Of a stretch of 64,000 nucleotides of DNA, positions 11,576-23,252 are shown piece by piece (the stretch's first letter is position 1; every line of letters starts with the position of its first letter). This DNA comes from Chrysogorgia sp. JL179-B06. Taxonomy: Eukaryota; Cnidaria; Anthozoa; Scleralcyonacea; Chrysogorgiidae. Both the position numbers and the translations under genes were made by a program. The DNA is taken from contig JAYKKM010000504.1 in assembly GCA_035772405.1 (NCBI GenBank), forward strand, positions 2,561,001 through 2,625,000, given 5' to 3'. The notes below the pieces were generated by a model. That model did no database searches, had not been told where the DNA came from, and saw nothing but the letters and a program-made list of their open reading frames with translations.

Positions 11576-11891
11576 TTAATAGACCAACCAACGATCTTTT
11601 TATTAGTATTAAGGTTAATGTTAGAAAACCATTAGGGGGGTTACAAAACCATTAGGCGGGGGGTTACGGTTAGGATCTAAGTTGTTTTGGGGTTAGCAGT
11701 TCCATGATGTATTTCATCATACAGGCATGCATATCCGATCGTATGATAGCAGTACAATTTCTCATTTTTCTCCAATCTCTCATTTGTAGTAGGCTTTATC
11801 TTATAATGAAACTGTAATTAGTTTTATAAGTAACATTAAGAATATATTGTTGTAAGAGCATTGAGACTATTGTATAATGCTCCTAATACGT

Positions 11892-11931
11892 CTTTATTAT
11901 TATTATTATTATTATTATTATTTCGTCTCAC
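11892..11931. repeat. (ATT)n microsatellite
   Basis: Following CTTT, ATT is repeated about 12 times. In this window such runs often mark 3' ends of non-LTR elements. Confidence 0.8.
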
Positions 11932-11934
11932 CTC

Positions 11935-12257
11935 TCGCGGATACTAAAAAAGATCGTCCAGAAGACGATTGCTTGGGGGAGGACCATGAATAGGCCCACG
12001 CTTAACGCGTGTAACGAATATCTATATTTTATTACTCTAAACAATACGTTAAACGACATATTTCAGACATGCGCATAATACACGACAAAATTGTCGACTA
12101 AACTACTAAGAAGAAATTTCCTTATTTACACTCCCGAGGGTTGATCTGTCAAATGATCAAAAATGTTCTGAAACTAAATATAAACATTAGAACTAATAGT
12201 CTTGTAGCATACATTGCTACAGTGTTCTTACAATCAAAATATTGTTCAAGTTAATTT
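11935..12257 (-). other. 3' noncoding region of the BEL/Pao element
   Basis: This is the sequence downstream of the integrase C-terminus. It probably includes 3' LTR remnant, but no second LTR copy exists in the window to delimit it. Nothing else is seen. Confidence 0.4.
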
Positions 12258-14180
12258 TTACTGTCGAACATTGTTTTCACCGTCTCTACATCGAACTTCA
12301 AATGGTATGAGATGTTGAATGGGTCTCCGCAAGAACGTTGGTTTACCACGCTCTCACTACGCCATCCTTGCTTTCCAACAACTCTTCGACCTTCGCCAAT
12401 TTCCAATAACTGCGAGCTGTGGAATCTTCTTTCATTATCACAATTTCACCAACCGATATATCTTGACAATGCTTTCTGTTCGGTAGTTGTCGTCTTGCCG
12501 CTTCACGAAGTCCCAATAGGTACTCCTTACGCCATTGCTTAGAAACATTGTCAAGCAATCTGAAGTGATACTTCATTCTTCGAGTTAAAATCTTATACGT
12601 ACTGGTGACGTTGCCGTGTCGTTGATTTGGCGTAGTTGCTATGTGACGTCCATATACCAAGTCGGATGCGTCGTCACCATACACGTAGGTCAGTGGCCTA
12701 TTGTTCAGTGTTGCTTCAATCTCCACCATCAGGGTACGAAGCTCTTCAAACGTTAAGGAGGTTCGACCAACACATTTCTTCAGGGATGCTTTTACACTCC
12801 TCAACATTCGCTCCCAGAAACCACCCCACCAGGGTGCTTTCTCCATTATGAATTCCCATGAAACTTGCTTGTTGGTCAAATAGTTCTTAACTTCGGTTGA
12901 TCTTACAATCTGCTTCACTATAGCTGATGCAGCCTTGAAAGTTTTTGCATTATCTGACAAAAGCTTTGATGGCAGTCCTCTTCGACTAGTGAAGCGCCTG
13001 AAGGCTTGTAAAAATGATGATGCTGTCAGGTCTTCTGTTAATTCAAGATGAATTGCGCGTGTAGAAGCGCAGGTGAATAAGCAACAATAGCGTTTGTTGG
13101 TTCTCTTCTTGGAATCATGAGTAACATACAGTGGTCCGGCGAAGTCCACTCCTGTTTGAGTGAATGGTGGGCTATCATCAACGCGATCGACAGGAAGGTC
13201 TGGCATCGGTGGCGTCGGAAAGGCTCTTCCTTCGTGTCTTCTGCATATAACGCATCTTCTAAGAACTCGCTTCACAGCCTCTCTTCCTCTTAAAATCCAG
13301 TGTGTTTGTCGAATTAGATTCAAGGTATCACGTATGCCTTGATGATGTACGCCTTGGTGTCTTTCACGAATCAACAGTTCGGTAAATCGGTGTCGAGATG
13401 GCAGTAAAATTGGATTCTTGCTTGGTTGCGGTAGAGTGGAGTTGTTTATTCGTCCTTGACAACGGATTTGTTCCTTGTCGTCGAAGTATAATTCGAATTG
13501 CTTTAAACGAGTCGTTGATTTTCCATCACTCTGCAGGGCCTGTCTTTCTGCTGGAAATGAACTGGTTTGCACACTTCTAATCCATGCTATCTCGGCTGAC
13601 TCCAATTCTGCTCCGCTTAATTCTTTGGACCTTGCAACGCTTTCTTTCAATAATTGTACAAATTTCATGACAATTGCAGTCACTCTCAACAGTTTAATCT
13701 TGGAACTATATCGCTGCATGTCTATAATGTTCTCCAGACTTACGATGGTCGACGGTTGCTTGGAAACACATGGCAGTGATCGCGTGATTACCGGTGGGTT
13801 CCGGACCAATTCTTTGTCTGCTTTCTCGTCTCCATATGTTGTTGCTGCATTTGGCCATGATTCAAGAGGTTTCTTCAGAAATTCAGGTCCAGTCCACCAC
13901 AAGTTATTCTTGACCAGCTCCTTCACTGCACATCCACGAGATGGAATATCTGCTGGGTTCAAATTTCCGGGGCAAAATCTCCATTTATCCTTGTCTGATT
14001 GCTTGCGAATCTCATCTACTCTGTGCTGTACGTATTGCCGCCATGGTTTATTGTTCTTGATCCAGCACAGAGCGGTGAAGGAGTCCACCCAATAATAAGT
14101 ATCGACGTTAAAGGCAAGAGATTCGAAGATGATTCGAATGGACTCAATTAACTTTGATAGCAGGCAAGCTCCCAAAAGCT
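12258..14180 (-). pseudogene. BEL/Pao pol, 3' part: RNase H end, integrase, C-terminal domain
   Basis: A continuous minus frame runs from about 14180 to 12343. It carries the end of RNase H, then the zinc-binding H..H..C..C segment of integrase (RERHQGVHHQG ... RRCVICRR). The DDE catalytic residues are intact: D in GVDFAGPLY, D in LSDNAKTF and E in WWGGFWERM. The C-terminal domain usual in BEL elements (DUF5641-like, WRKEYLLGLRE) follows. A frameshift at about 12345 separates the last residues (PIQHLIPFEV) from the main frame. This half is in the same frame as 15829-17714, from which it is split by the insertion at 14181-15828. Confidence 0.85.
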
Positions 14181-15828
14181 TTAAGGTTACAGAACACCCT
14201 AGGAAGCCCATTCACGAAATTTGTTAACGCGCGCGCAATTTGTCTCCGATTTATCTCAAATTTGCACCACTTATAGTTAAGTATGCGAAAAACACCATCA
14301 TACTGTGAAAAAAATAAAAGATACAATATTTTTCCAGATATATTCATCAATTTAAAATCATATGACCTTCGCACCGCGGCTTAACCTGGTCTTTGATTTT
14401 ACCAAAAAGCTCTCAATTTACCATATTTACACTTCCCGATGTTTGTTCTAAAAAAGTGTGTCGGGGATTTTTTATTACTGGAGGGGTTTAGCAGTTACGA
14501 TATTTTTTTTCTCGACCTATGTTGTGGAAGAAGCAATTGACGAATGAAGTCCGTAACTCAGCTAATTTTTACATAAAAATAAAACGCCGACACACTTTTG
14601 TAGCCCAGATGTTCGCTGACATCCTGTGCAAGTTTGGTGGGAATCGGTTAAAACGCGCGATCAGGTTACATCTTTTAGTGCCCCTATGTGACTCAAAATT
14701 GATGTGGTAATAAATAAGCCGTGAAAGTTCGGCGCGGTTTTAACAGCTATTGCAAATTCTCCGCCCCCTCTAATAATTGAATTACTTTCCACCAATAAGA
14801 ACAACAGACATATTAATTGTTTGTGCAATTGCAAAACAAAGACTATACTAGTACGCTGAAATAGCCCTTGTCTACACGGTTCGAAGATGCCTGCAAAAAG
14901 AAAGGGCGCAAAAAGTACTCGGACGGCTAAAGAAAAAAAGCGCAATGCCAGTGAGTTAGATTCTACACCTGATGACCACAATTTCATTTCTATGTCTCTG
15001 GTATGTTTACTCCAAGTGTAAACGGGAGAAGAAATATCCATCATGCTAATACATTTTGCAGCTGCGGCTTTGCCTTTTCCTATTGCTCTGAAAGCAACAA
15101 CAGAGGATGCGAATTCATTTTTTCAAGTATTTTTAGTGGAAGCTGGCACTCCTTACACACTACAGAGTTGTCTAGCATTTATTACAAACATTCTGGACTA
15201 ACAATATAATTGCCAACGGGTGGTTGGTTACAACATAGTTAATACAGAACTGTCATCCTCATTTTCACTTGAGTTAAAATCCGAATCAAAATCATGATTC
15301 AGATTGTGATTCTGAACCCAGTAATGCCGCTTTTCACTTCTGGAAACTTTCCATACTTGTCTTCAGTTTCGGAACGTTTATCGCTGTTCGCAATCATGTC
15401 TGGCCATTGTGTCTCTTGATCAAAGTATGAGCCCTTGTCGCTGGCAGATAAATGTTCCTTTTTCTCATCCAAAAAGACGTCTTTGTCAGCTTTCTTGCGT
15501 TTGGCCCGTTTTTTACGACTACCACAGAATGGATTTTTATTCCGTTTACTGTCAGACATAGAGCCGGAGAGACGAGTTGAAGTTGTGTTTGTTTTTCCAA
15601 TTTCTTTCGTAATTTGATACAAGTTAGCTGTCATTCATCCTGTTAATTAATAGTTGACTTTCCCGCCACGGATAATAACCGTAAACCGTTTTAACACAAT
15701 AACTCGCTCAATTTTCAATATTTTCAATTCAAATTTTTGCAGCTGATAGATCTAATGGTAACCTTTACATACATATCAAAACACCATTTAAAAAAAAATT
15801 TCCATTCTAGGGTATTCTGTAACCTTAA
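14181..15828. mobile_element. TTAA-flanked element inserted into BEL pol
   Basis: The 1.65-kb element has TTAA at 14181-14184 and 15825-15828, with inverted ends GGTTACAGAACACCCTAG and GGTTACAGAATACCCTAG. It interrupts one reading frame of BEL pol exactly at a TTAA. Inside are a + start at 14887 (MPAKRKG..., lysine-rich, with a GTGAGT donor-like site) and a - frame at 15299-15634 (basic SRKKRAKRKK). Neither is a recognised transposase. It is a clean piggyBac-type insertion, later than the BEL element. Confidence 0.8.
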
Positions 15829-17714
15829 GCGTGGAATGGATTGTTTCTTTAGTGGTGCCACTCTTGTTTTAGATGCAATGAGTCGTGCATCTATGCTTCC
15901 ATCTGCATACTTGGTACGTAGGTATACCACTGCGGCAAATGCCTTCTCTGATGCATCACTAAAGCCATGGACTTGGTGGCTGACAGGTTTTCTCTCTATC
16001 GCAATGTAGCATCTTGGGACTCTGATATTTGCTAATGAACTTAACTCCTCCAGTAGGTAGTTCCACTTCTTCAACCATTCATCGTTTAATTCATCATCCC
16101 AGTTTATCTTGTCAACGCATAATTTCTGGAACCATATCTTCATGTTCACCGTAACTGGACTTATAAGTCCTATCGGGTCGAAAATCTTGACCGATGCTTT
16201 CAACAGTGATCGCTTCGTTGGTGACAGGGATTTCACATATTCTACTATCTGAGTGATATCAAAACTGAATTCGTCATCTTTTGTATTCCAGCCTAGACCA
16301 AGGATTTTAACTTCTGGGGACGTGGCTTCCAGCTCTTCCTTCTTCTTAACTCTAGTGGTCTGGCCTTGGTTAACCTCCAGAGCACTCACTCTTCCTTGAT
16401 CTTTGGCAGGGACTGGTTTCTCCACGCTGTCTATCTTCTCCTTCAACATCCTCGAGTTTGTGTTCCACTTGCGAAGATTAAAACCTCCTTCATCCATAAT
16501 GCTCTTGGCTTTCTGATAAACGTCAAAGGCTGCATCTTCATCCTTGGCTCCTCTTGGAAAGTCGTCTACGTACATTGAATTGGTTAAGAGCTTGGTAACC
16601 TCTGGTTCCGACTCTTTGAACAACGACAGATGATGCTGAATTGTTCCATTGAGAATTGCAGGACTTGAGGTCAACCCAAACACCAAACGTTGGAATCGGT
16701 ACTGCACAATTCTTGGCTGTGGATCCTCTAGATTCTCCCACCAGAGAAATCTCAGCATATCTCTGTCCGATGAGTTGATTGAGATTTGGTGAAAGGCTTT
16801 CTCCACGTCAGCTGTTAAGGCTACAGCATGGCTTCTGAATTTAATCAGAACATCAAAGAGATGTGGAGTTAAATTTGGCCCCTTCTCTAGACAATCATTA
16901 AGCGAATGTTGACCATTGCCTCCACTTGCTGATCCATCGAAGACGATACGTAATTTAGTTGTGGCTTTTTCAGTCCTAAGGACTCCATGATGTGGCAAAA
17001 AATTAGCAACTTTAGCATTCTCCTCTGATATTGGAACTCTTTCAATGATGCCTATTTTCTCCTGTTCCTTAAGGATGTTGTCATATTCTCTGAGCAGATT
17101 CTCCTTCTTTAGACGGGATTTCAAGTGGTGCAACCTTGAAATAGACATCTCATAATTGGTGGATTGTAAAGGGGGTGTTTTCTTCCATGGAAGGCTTACT
17201 TCATACTTCCCCAGGGTCTTATCAAATCTTATATCTTGTAATAACTGTTTCTCCAAGCTCTCATTAATTGGCTCTCCAATTACACCACTCGATTCACAGT
17301 CCCAAAAACGTGCCAAACTGTCTATTAACTCTGAGGGAGGATCCTCAGCCAAGATGGGGTAACTTGTTTCCTGTAGGATTAGGTTAGATGAGCTATGGTT
17401 TCCATAATTTCTGGAATTATTGACTGGTCCTGATACCAACCAACCAAACTTACTGCTGACCGCCACGAGACCACCTTCACGAACAATATCTCCATCTATT
17501 ATGGATTGTCCCAATAATAATCTGAGCCAATCAATACATCAATGTCAGTTCGATCATCCTTTGAAGTATAGCAATCAGCGAGGTCCAACTCTAGTAGTTG
17601 AGGATGGCTATCCAAACTGACCCTTCCAGGTAATGGAGAACATATGCTTTCAAATGTCAATGCTGATATCTCCACATCTTGACCATTCCTTCTTGCACAG
17701 GATATAGCGAACAC
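15829..17714 (-). pseudogene. BEL/Pao pol, 5' part: protease end, reverse transcriptase, RNase H start
   Basis: The minus frame carries the end of a DUF1758-type aspartic protease region (IDVLIGSDYYW, 17499-17714; the frame shifts at about 17505), then a BEL-type reverse transcriptase. Catalytic motifs are visible: ALTADVEKAFHQI and SMYVDDF (YVDD near 16560). RNase H follows (GFSDASEKAFAAVVYLR). Gag, the protease active site and the 5' LTR are missing: the element stops at 17714 against a telomere-like repeat. The order PR-RT-RH-INT and the motifs place it in BEL/Pao. It is 5'-truncated and interrupted. Confidence 0.88.
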
Positions 17715-17810
17715 ATACCACTAAACAAGAATATAGGGTTAGGGGTTAGTGGTTAGGGTTTAGGGTTAGGTTTAGGTTTAGGGGTTCGCTATATCCCTGC
17801 AAGATGAAGT
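17715..17810. repeat. Interstitial telomere-like tract with inverted flanks
   Basis: About ten imperfect TTAGGG/GGTTTAG units (17740-17783) are bordered by inverted words GGATATAGCGAAC and GTTCGCTATATCC. A related sequence with CACTAAACAAGA and TTAGGG occurs near 7755-7785. Confidence 0.65.
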
Positions 17811-20460
17811 ATTAACCATTCTGAAGATGACCGCCGCTGAGGCGGTCGTAACGTCAATCACCAACAATAGACTTTCTCAAGACTACAACAACCTGGACGA
17901 TCAACTTCACGCTCCTAATGATACTCCTAGGTTCAAACCATTTGCTTTGAATTGTTAATTGTCAATAATCCCAATATCTCGCGAAATATCATATGCTTGA
18001 AATATGCTTCTAAATACGAGAACTATGCTTCTTAAACTTCTAATCATTAATAATTTATGAAGAATTAAAATTCAAAAGAAATGAATATTTAATCAGTATT
18101 TCCAAATAAGAGGAAGTTTACAGCCGAATTTCCCCAACTTTAATCTCGATTTTCTCTTGAAATATTGATTTGTTTGAGAAGCAAGTTCTATAACGCTCAA
18201 TTACGAGCGTTATAGAATTTCATCCTCTGATTTCGAAATACAGACAAACCGGTTAAAAAAACTCTTCGTGTTAAGAAATAGCAATACAAAGTTTAAAAAC
18301 TTTTCAAAAGAAATATATATATATGTATTTTTATAAAATAAGATTTTTATAAAATAATTATATTTTTATAAAATAATTGATTCGATAATGCCATGGCTAA
18401 CGTGTACTTCGACTAGATTTTGTTGTTATTGACGAATTTTAAGTGGTTTTAATTACAAAAGGAAGTCTAGGAATGCCTGCAGGCTGCCTACAAGCCTAAT
18501 CAATTTACGAACACAACAGAATGTTTTAGCTGCAACTTTGAGTGCAACTTTCATCATTAAACTCTAGTTAATCGCTAAAATCGCCAACGCGTTGCGCTAG
18601 ATGGTAACAAGCTCTTCCGAGACAAGTGTTCTGTAATTTCGTCGTATATTTGCAGGCCGCATTAACCAATGGGCACACTGGGCAAGTGTCTAGGGGCCCG
18701 AAATTTTTAGGGCCCCAAAAAATAATCAACAGTCATAAGTCATTCAGTAAATTCAAACAAATATTTACCATTCAACATCGTATAATCAGCGCGCGCGATT
18801 TCTATAATCACCTCACGTATTTATACTAAAATTCTATATTGATTTTTCGATAAATCACGTGAACTGAATAGACGCGAGCATGAGAATAGTCACTGTTTTC
18901 AGAATGTTCAAAATCACTGTTTGCGTAACGCATGTTTTATACTAAAGTTAGAATAGAAAATAGCCTAAAATGGCCTCCTGGCCGTCTAAAAATTCAAAAT
19001 GTTCTCGTAACAACATAAGAATGTATTCCTTTTGTCCTTGACGGGAAAATGCGCCGTCCTTTGTTTTTAATTATTACAAGCGACGAGCGTCGACCTTACA
19101 GTCCATCTTTTTAAATTTAGCGTTAATAAATGTTTTCCTGTGGATGGTTACAAATTAATATATTAAAGTCTAATTTGGACAAAATTTATATGTTAAATAT
19201 AATAAAATGTGCCATTGAAAACATGTTTTAAAACGTTTAAGATTTTGCTTAAAAGTGTTGTCAGAATAGACGAAATGCCATTTCGGATACATCTATTTCA
19301 AAAAATTTCAAAGGGAGGACACCCCTCCTACAGTCTACAGACGCCGACCCATAACAAGGGCGCAAAATGTTCTAGTGCCCAGGGCCTCACTAATGCGGTC
19401 CTGTATATTTGTATAGTTAATAGTATGATTTCTCGTGCAATTTGGAAAAAACACGCACGAGTGAGTTTTTCAAAGACTATCAAAATAGCACGAGTCCGAT
19501 GGACGCGAGTGCTATTTGAGGTCTTTGAAAAACTCACGTGAGTGCGTGTTTTTTCCAAATTGCACGAGAAATCATACTATCACTTATTAATAATATATAG
19601 GAAACTGTTCGAGACTGTGATAACAAGTTTTTGCACTGTGATAACAGATTTTTGCACTGTTTGGGATTAACTGTACTCGAATTAGCCAATCACAGTAGAG
19701 AAACATTTTCCTGTATATTATTACTGTATGAACGTTATCTCGGTCAATATTTAAAGGAATATGGCAATACAAATTATTTTTGCCTTTCTGATAAACAAAC
19801 GGTTATCCGAGGGTAATTCAAGTGAAAAAAACTACTCTGCTGCAAAACATCATCACTAATTTCCACAAATAAAATCTTGTTATCCGCCATCTTGTTTTAA
19901 TAGGGTAAACATGATGGAACTTTCCTTTCTGATACCTGAATTTATGTGGTATACTTTTAAAAGTATTGTGGTTCAATTGAGAAAGAAAAACATCCACAAA
20001 AATCAAGTTTTAGAACTATATACGTGAAATTATGGCTGACTAAAGTTTTCACTTTACCCTGCTTGTGACGTCACACGCATATCGAAAAATTATCCAAGAT
20101 GACGGATCATGGTGGAAAACAGGAATGTCTTTTGTCGAAATTAGTGATGTTGTTTTGCACAAGAGTCGTTTTGTTTACTTGGATTACCCTGTGAAGGCAA
20201 TTTGATAAACCATAAAGGCCAAAGTAATATTTATTGCCACAACCCTTTAACCGATTTCATTTCTGAAAATAAATTAGGAATTACCGAGCCTAAAAGTACA
20301 CAACATACTCGTGCCTATTATATTACGCGAACAAACATATACCCTTCAGTTCCTTTCTCAAGGTCGGATCACTTGGGGGTTATCGCGTGTGGATGATTTT
20401 GATAAATATTATTCTCATTATTGGCACTGACGCATATTTTCTTATTTTCTTCCTATTTTT
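17811..20460. other. Long intron segment without genes
   Basis: This is intron of the + gene if the exons at 9721 and 20461 belong together. It holds a strong hairpin at 19424-19580, short TA-rich tracts near 18318, and repeat pieces near 19730 that recur at 62080. No coding region is supported. Confidence 0.5.
19424..19580. repeat. Long hairpin (foldback)
   Basis: GTATGATTTCTCGTGCAATT at the left is the complement of AATTGCACGAGAAATCATAC at the right. The inverted match continues inward (GAGTGAGTTTTTCAAAGAC and mirror) to a loop near 19500. No flanking duplication was settled. Confidence 0.8.
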
Positions 20461-20689
20461 AGTGTGCTCGTACTATGAGAGAGGCCAGTCAAAAAGCAAC
20501 AATCAAGTTAAACAATGCGCCGAGTTTCGATGTTTCAGTTTATGGAAAAAGATTGGCACAACACCTGTGCTGCTAAGAAGAGGATGCTGGTACGGTCAAC
20601 TGGAACAAAAATGCTCAAGTTCACAAAACGTTTTGTTCTGCACATGTAGGGAAGAAAAATGCCTCCTACCTGAACAAATTCAAGTGTAA
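20461..20689 (+). CDS. Exon: type-II activin/BMP receptor-like ectodomain, with stop
   Basis: The exon follows a strong acceptor (TTTTCTTCCTATTTTTAG), enters in phase 1, and so joins in frame to the FN3 exon at 9721-9996. The translation has CSYY, then CAEFRCFSLWKK, VLLRRGCWYG, C, NVLFCTC and a final C. The CF..W ... GCW ... FC.C ... C series is the plan of type-II activin/BMP receptor ectodomains, though a CTC replaces the usual CCC and one cysteine pair is missing. The frame ends at TAA 20687-20689. GTGTAA or GTAAAT at the end could serve as donors instead. An in-frame ATG at 20393 followed by a hydrophobic stretch would also allow an unspliced, secreted 98-residue product. With no kinase visible, a soluble ligand-binding protein is an inference. 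Confidence 0.6.
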
Positions 20690-22930
20690 ATGTTTTTGTC
20701 GATAAGCTGTAAAACACAACCATTACTATTACATTTAAGTTAATACCGGCTTGCATCTTAAAAATAATGACCAAACACTGTGGTGAAAGCCAGGGGTTTT
20801 GTTGATATACGTAGAGATTCGTAGGCCTCAGCTTTAATCCGCAGCGTATAATATTAAAATTAGTTTTCAAGAGATAAGAGGTTTTCAATCTTATCCTATC
20901 CAGATCCTAAATTGGATAGCTCGGCGAACAGTCACAAATAGAACAAATTGCTTCTGCTTTCACAAGTCAATCGCGTCGACTTCGCGTGAGTAAAGAGAAT
21001 TTACATTTTCATTATTTTAATAAATGAGCCTTATTCCTTCGTTTTAGCTATTTTCAAAATGTTATTTTATAATCTCGAAAACACAATGATTTCTCGTTCT
21101 CCCAAACTTCCACTCGTTCTTCTATTTAAGAAATATTAAAAAATTGCGACTGGAAATTTGGGAGAACGAGAAATTGCCGTGGAAACTCATAATAAAAATA
21201 ATAATCTTTATTTAAACACGATAAAATTTAAGAGTTGCCACTTGTGGGGTCGTGTATCTAACCTAACGACATTAATTTGATTAAATAATATAAAATCAAG
21301 CATATCATAATACCTATATATAATTTGATTAAAATAATATAATATAAAATCAGGCATAAAATTCGGAATTGATTGCACATGATAAAACGTTGAAATCTAT
21401 TCCCCGGAGAGTATTATCCTTTTAAGGCATTTTACAAAACATTTGTACACTTTGTAAACTATCTTCATTACAGTGTCCTAACAGTGCATTCCATAAAATT
21501 AAGCCTCGGTGTGTGATTAAATGTTTCATATTATACCTATAAAATAGCGTTCGTTTCCATTTTTCTTACGGAGGGTTTATCTTTACACAAAATCCATAAA
21601 TGATTCTCGCTGCTCTACAATGTAATTTTTCTAATGAGTTAAAATGACATATATTTACAAGTAAAACCGCCCCACACCGGTAAACGCATATATGACCGAA
21701 GGTAAAACCGAGGGCGAGTGTTTCCACTGCTTTTTCGAGTATTTAATATTTCTATTTCTTTTATAAAATAACATTTTGAAAATAGGTAAAACGCAGGAAT
21801 AAGGCTCGTTTATGAAAATGTAAATTATCCTTGAATTGTGAGAGCAAAAGCAATTCGGCGACAAGAAATAGATGAATGTTGTCTTATAAAAGATCAAAAT
21901 TTTACATTATTACATTATTATAACGTTTTTAGCCAGTTTGCTTAATATAGTCAGGCCCTAGAATACATACTTTTTGTTTAATATGATCCGTTCTTTAAAA
22001 ATGGTATAGGACAGCTTAATAAAATCTGTATAATTAAACTTAGCTTTAATTGTGTTTTATTCCTACAAGTCACACATGAATGACATCTTAATTATTTTGT
22101 AAATTGAATGTGTTGATATACGTTTTGATATATTTTTAATATGCGTATTTAGCCACTTGCTTTAATGCATGTGGCGGAATACACACTAAATTCCGTATTG
22201 CACTATTCTATTATACCAGTTTAACCGGTTTAGAAGAGGTAAAATATACCTTGTAGTATGGAAAATCCAAAGTAAAATGTCGGATGCAAACTGTCTATTT
22301 CATTTGAACAGTCATGTATAATAAATATCCCATTCAATGGTTTTACCAATAATGCGGTCGAGCATTTTGCTCGTTTCTCTTATTTTTTGAAAGGGCTCGG
22401 AAAAATACATCCGAAACTCGTAAAATACACGACCGTATATATTATAGGGAAAACCATTCAACCTTATAATTTATTTTATGATAAAAGCTTTTTCCACTAT
22501 CGATATATTCTATAGCTTTCAAGTATAAACAAATGGATCGATGAACTGACAGAAAACGTCCGAGTGTTGACATTTTAATTGTGCTACAAATAAAATGAAC
22601 ACTTCGAGTAATGTAAAATTTTGTGCATTTGTATAAGGTTAAATTGTATAGATACACAAGTATTGGACACAAAAAGTAAATTATATATAGCTACATGGTC
22701 TTGGAGTCAATAATTAAAAACAATAAATATTTAAAAAGAAAAAACGTGCAAATAAGAAAACCATATGAAACCGGGCCCCTATTATGTAACATCGCCACGG
22801 AAGGCTATGGCTGGTGCAAAATTCCAAATTTATCCACTAATCTATTAATCGATTATGGGTTCTAACCGCAAGTCAAGTCAACGATGGTTCAGTGTAGGAC
22901 CAAACTGGCCCATATTTATCAAATAAAGGA
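20690..22930. other. Gap between the two convergent genes
   Basis: The region is AT-rich. An ATAATAATCTTTATTTAA word near 21188-21226 looks like the 3' tail of a minus-strand non-LTR element. No coding region is supported. Both 3' UTRs should lie here. Confidence 0.5.
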
Positions 22931-22996
22931 TTACTGATGATACGTGGTATGATCTGCAGAATCGTTGAAGCGAACTTTAGCTTTCATTCCATTCAC
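22931..22996 (-). CDS. Candidate last exon of the SKT/SRCIN1-like gene
   Basis: Minus acceptor TTTATTTATAG is followed by 21 codons and TAA (stop at 22931-22933). The exon starts in phase 0, as required by the exon ending at 33893. The peptide contains MKAKVRFND; KVRF fits the RVxF docking motif for protein phosphatase 1. The exon is short and 10.9 kb from its partner, so another exon could lie between. The poor length makes it the least certain exon of the model apart from the first. Confidence 0.45.
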   Translation of the reverse strand: MNGMKAKVRFNDSADHTTYHQ

Positions 22997-23077
22997 CTAT
23001 AAATAAATTATATCATATTATAATATGAAAGCATATTAACATATTGTTTGATATGTATATGGGAGTTATAGGATAGT

Positions 23078-23252
23078 TTCGGTGAAGGCTAAAAGGGATG
23101 ACTCAAAAGGACCTTCTCATTTTCAAGAACTAACAGCTAACCCTAATCCTATCCTTGATCCTAACCTGAACCTGACCCTAACAGTAGCTATAACCCTAAC
23201 CTAACCAACGATGAAGAAAAGGTCATTTGGGGTCATCCCTTTTAGCCTAAAC
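23078..23252. repeat. Inverted repeat enclosing CCCTAA-like tract
   Basis: TAGGCTAAAAGGGATGACTC at the left faces its complement GGGGTCATCCCTTTTAGCCTA at the right. Between them are degenerate CCCTAA words over about 90 bases. It is a foldback built around a telomere-like tract. Confidence 0.7.

Noticed and set aside
13475..14095. 206-codon + frame
   Set aside because: Antisense shadow of BEL integrase, which has clear motifs on the minus strand.
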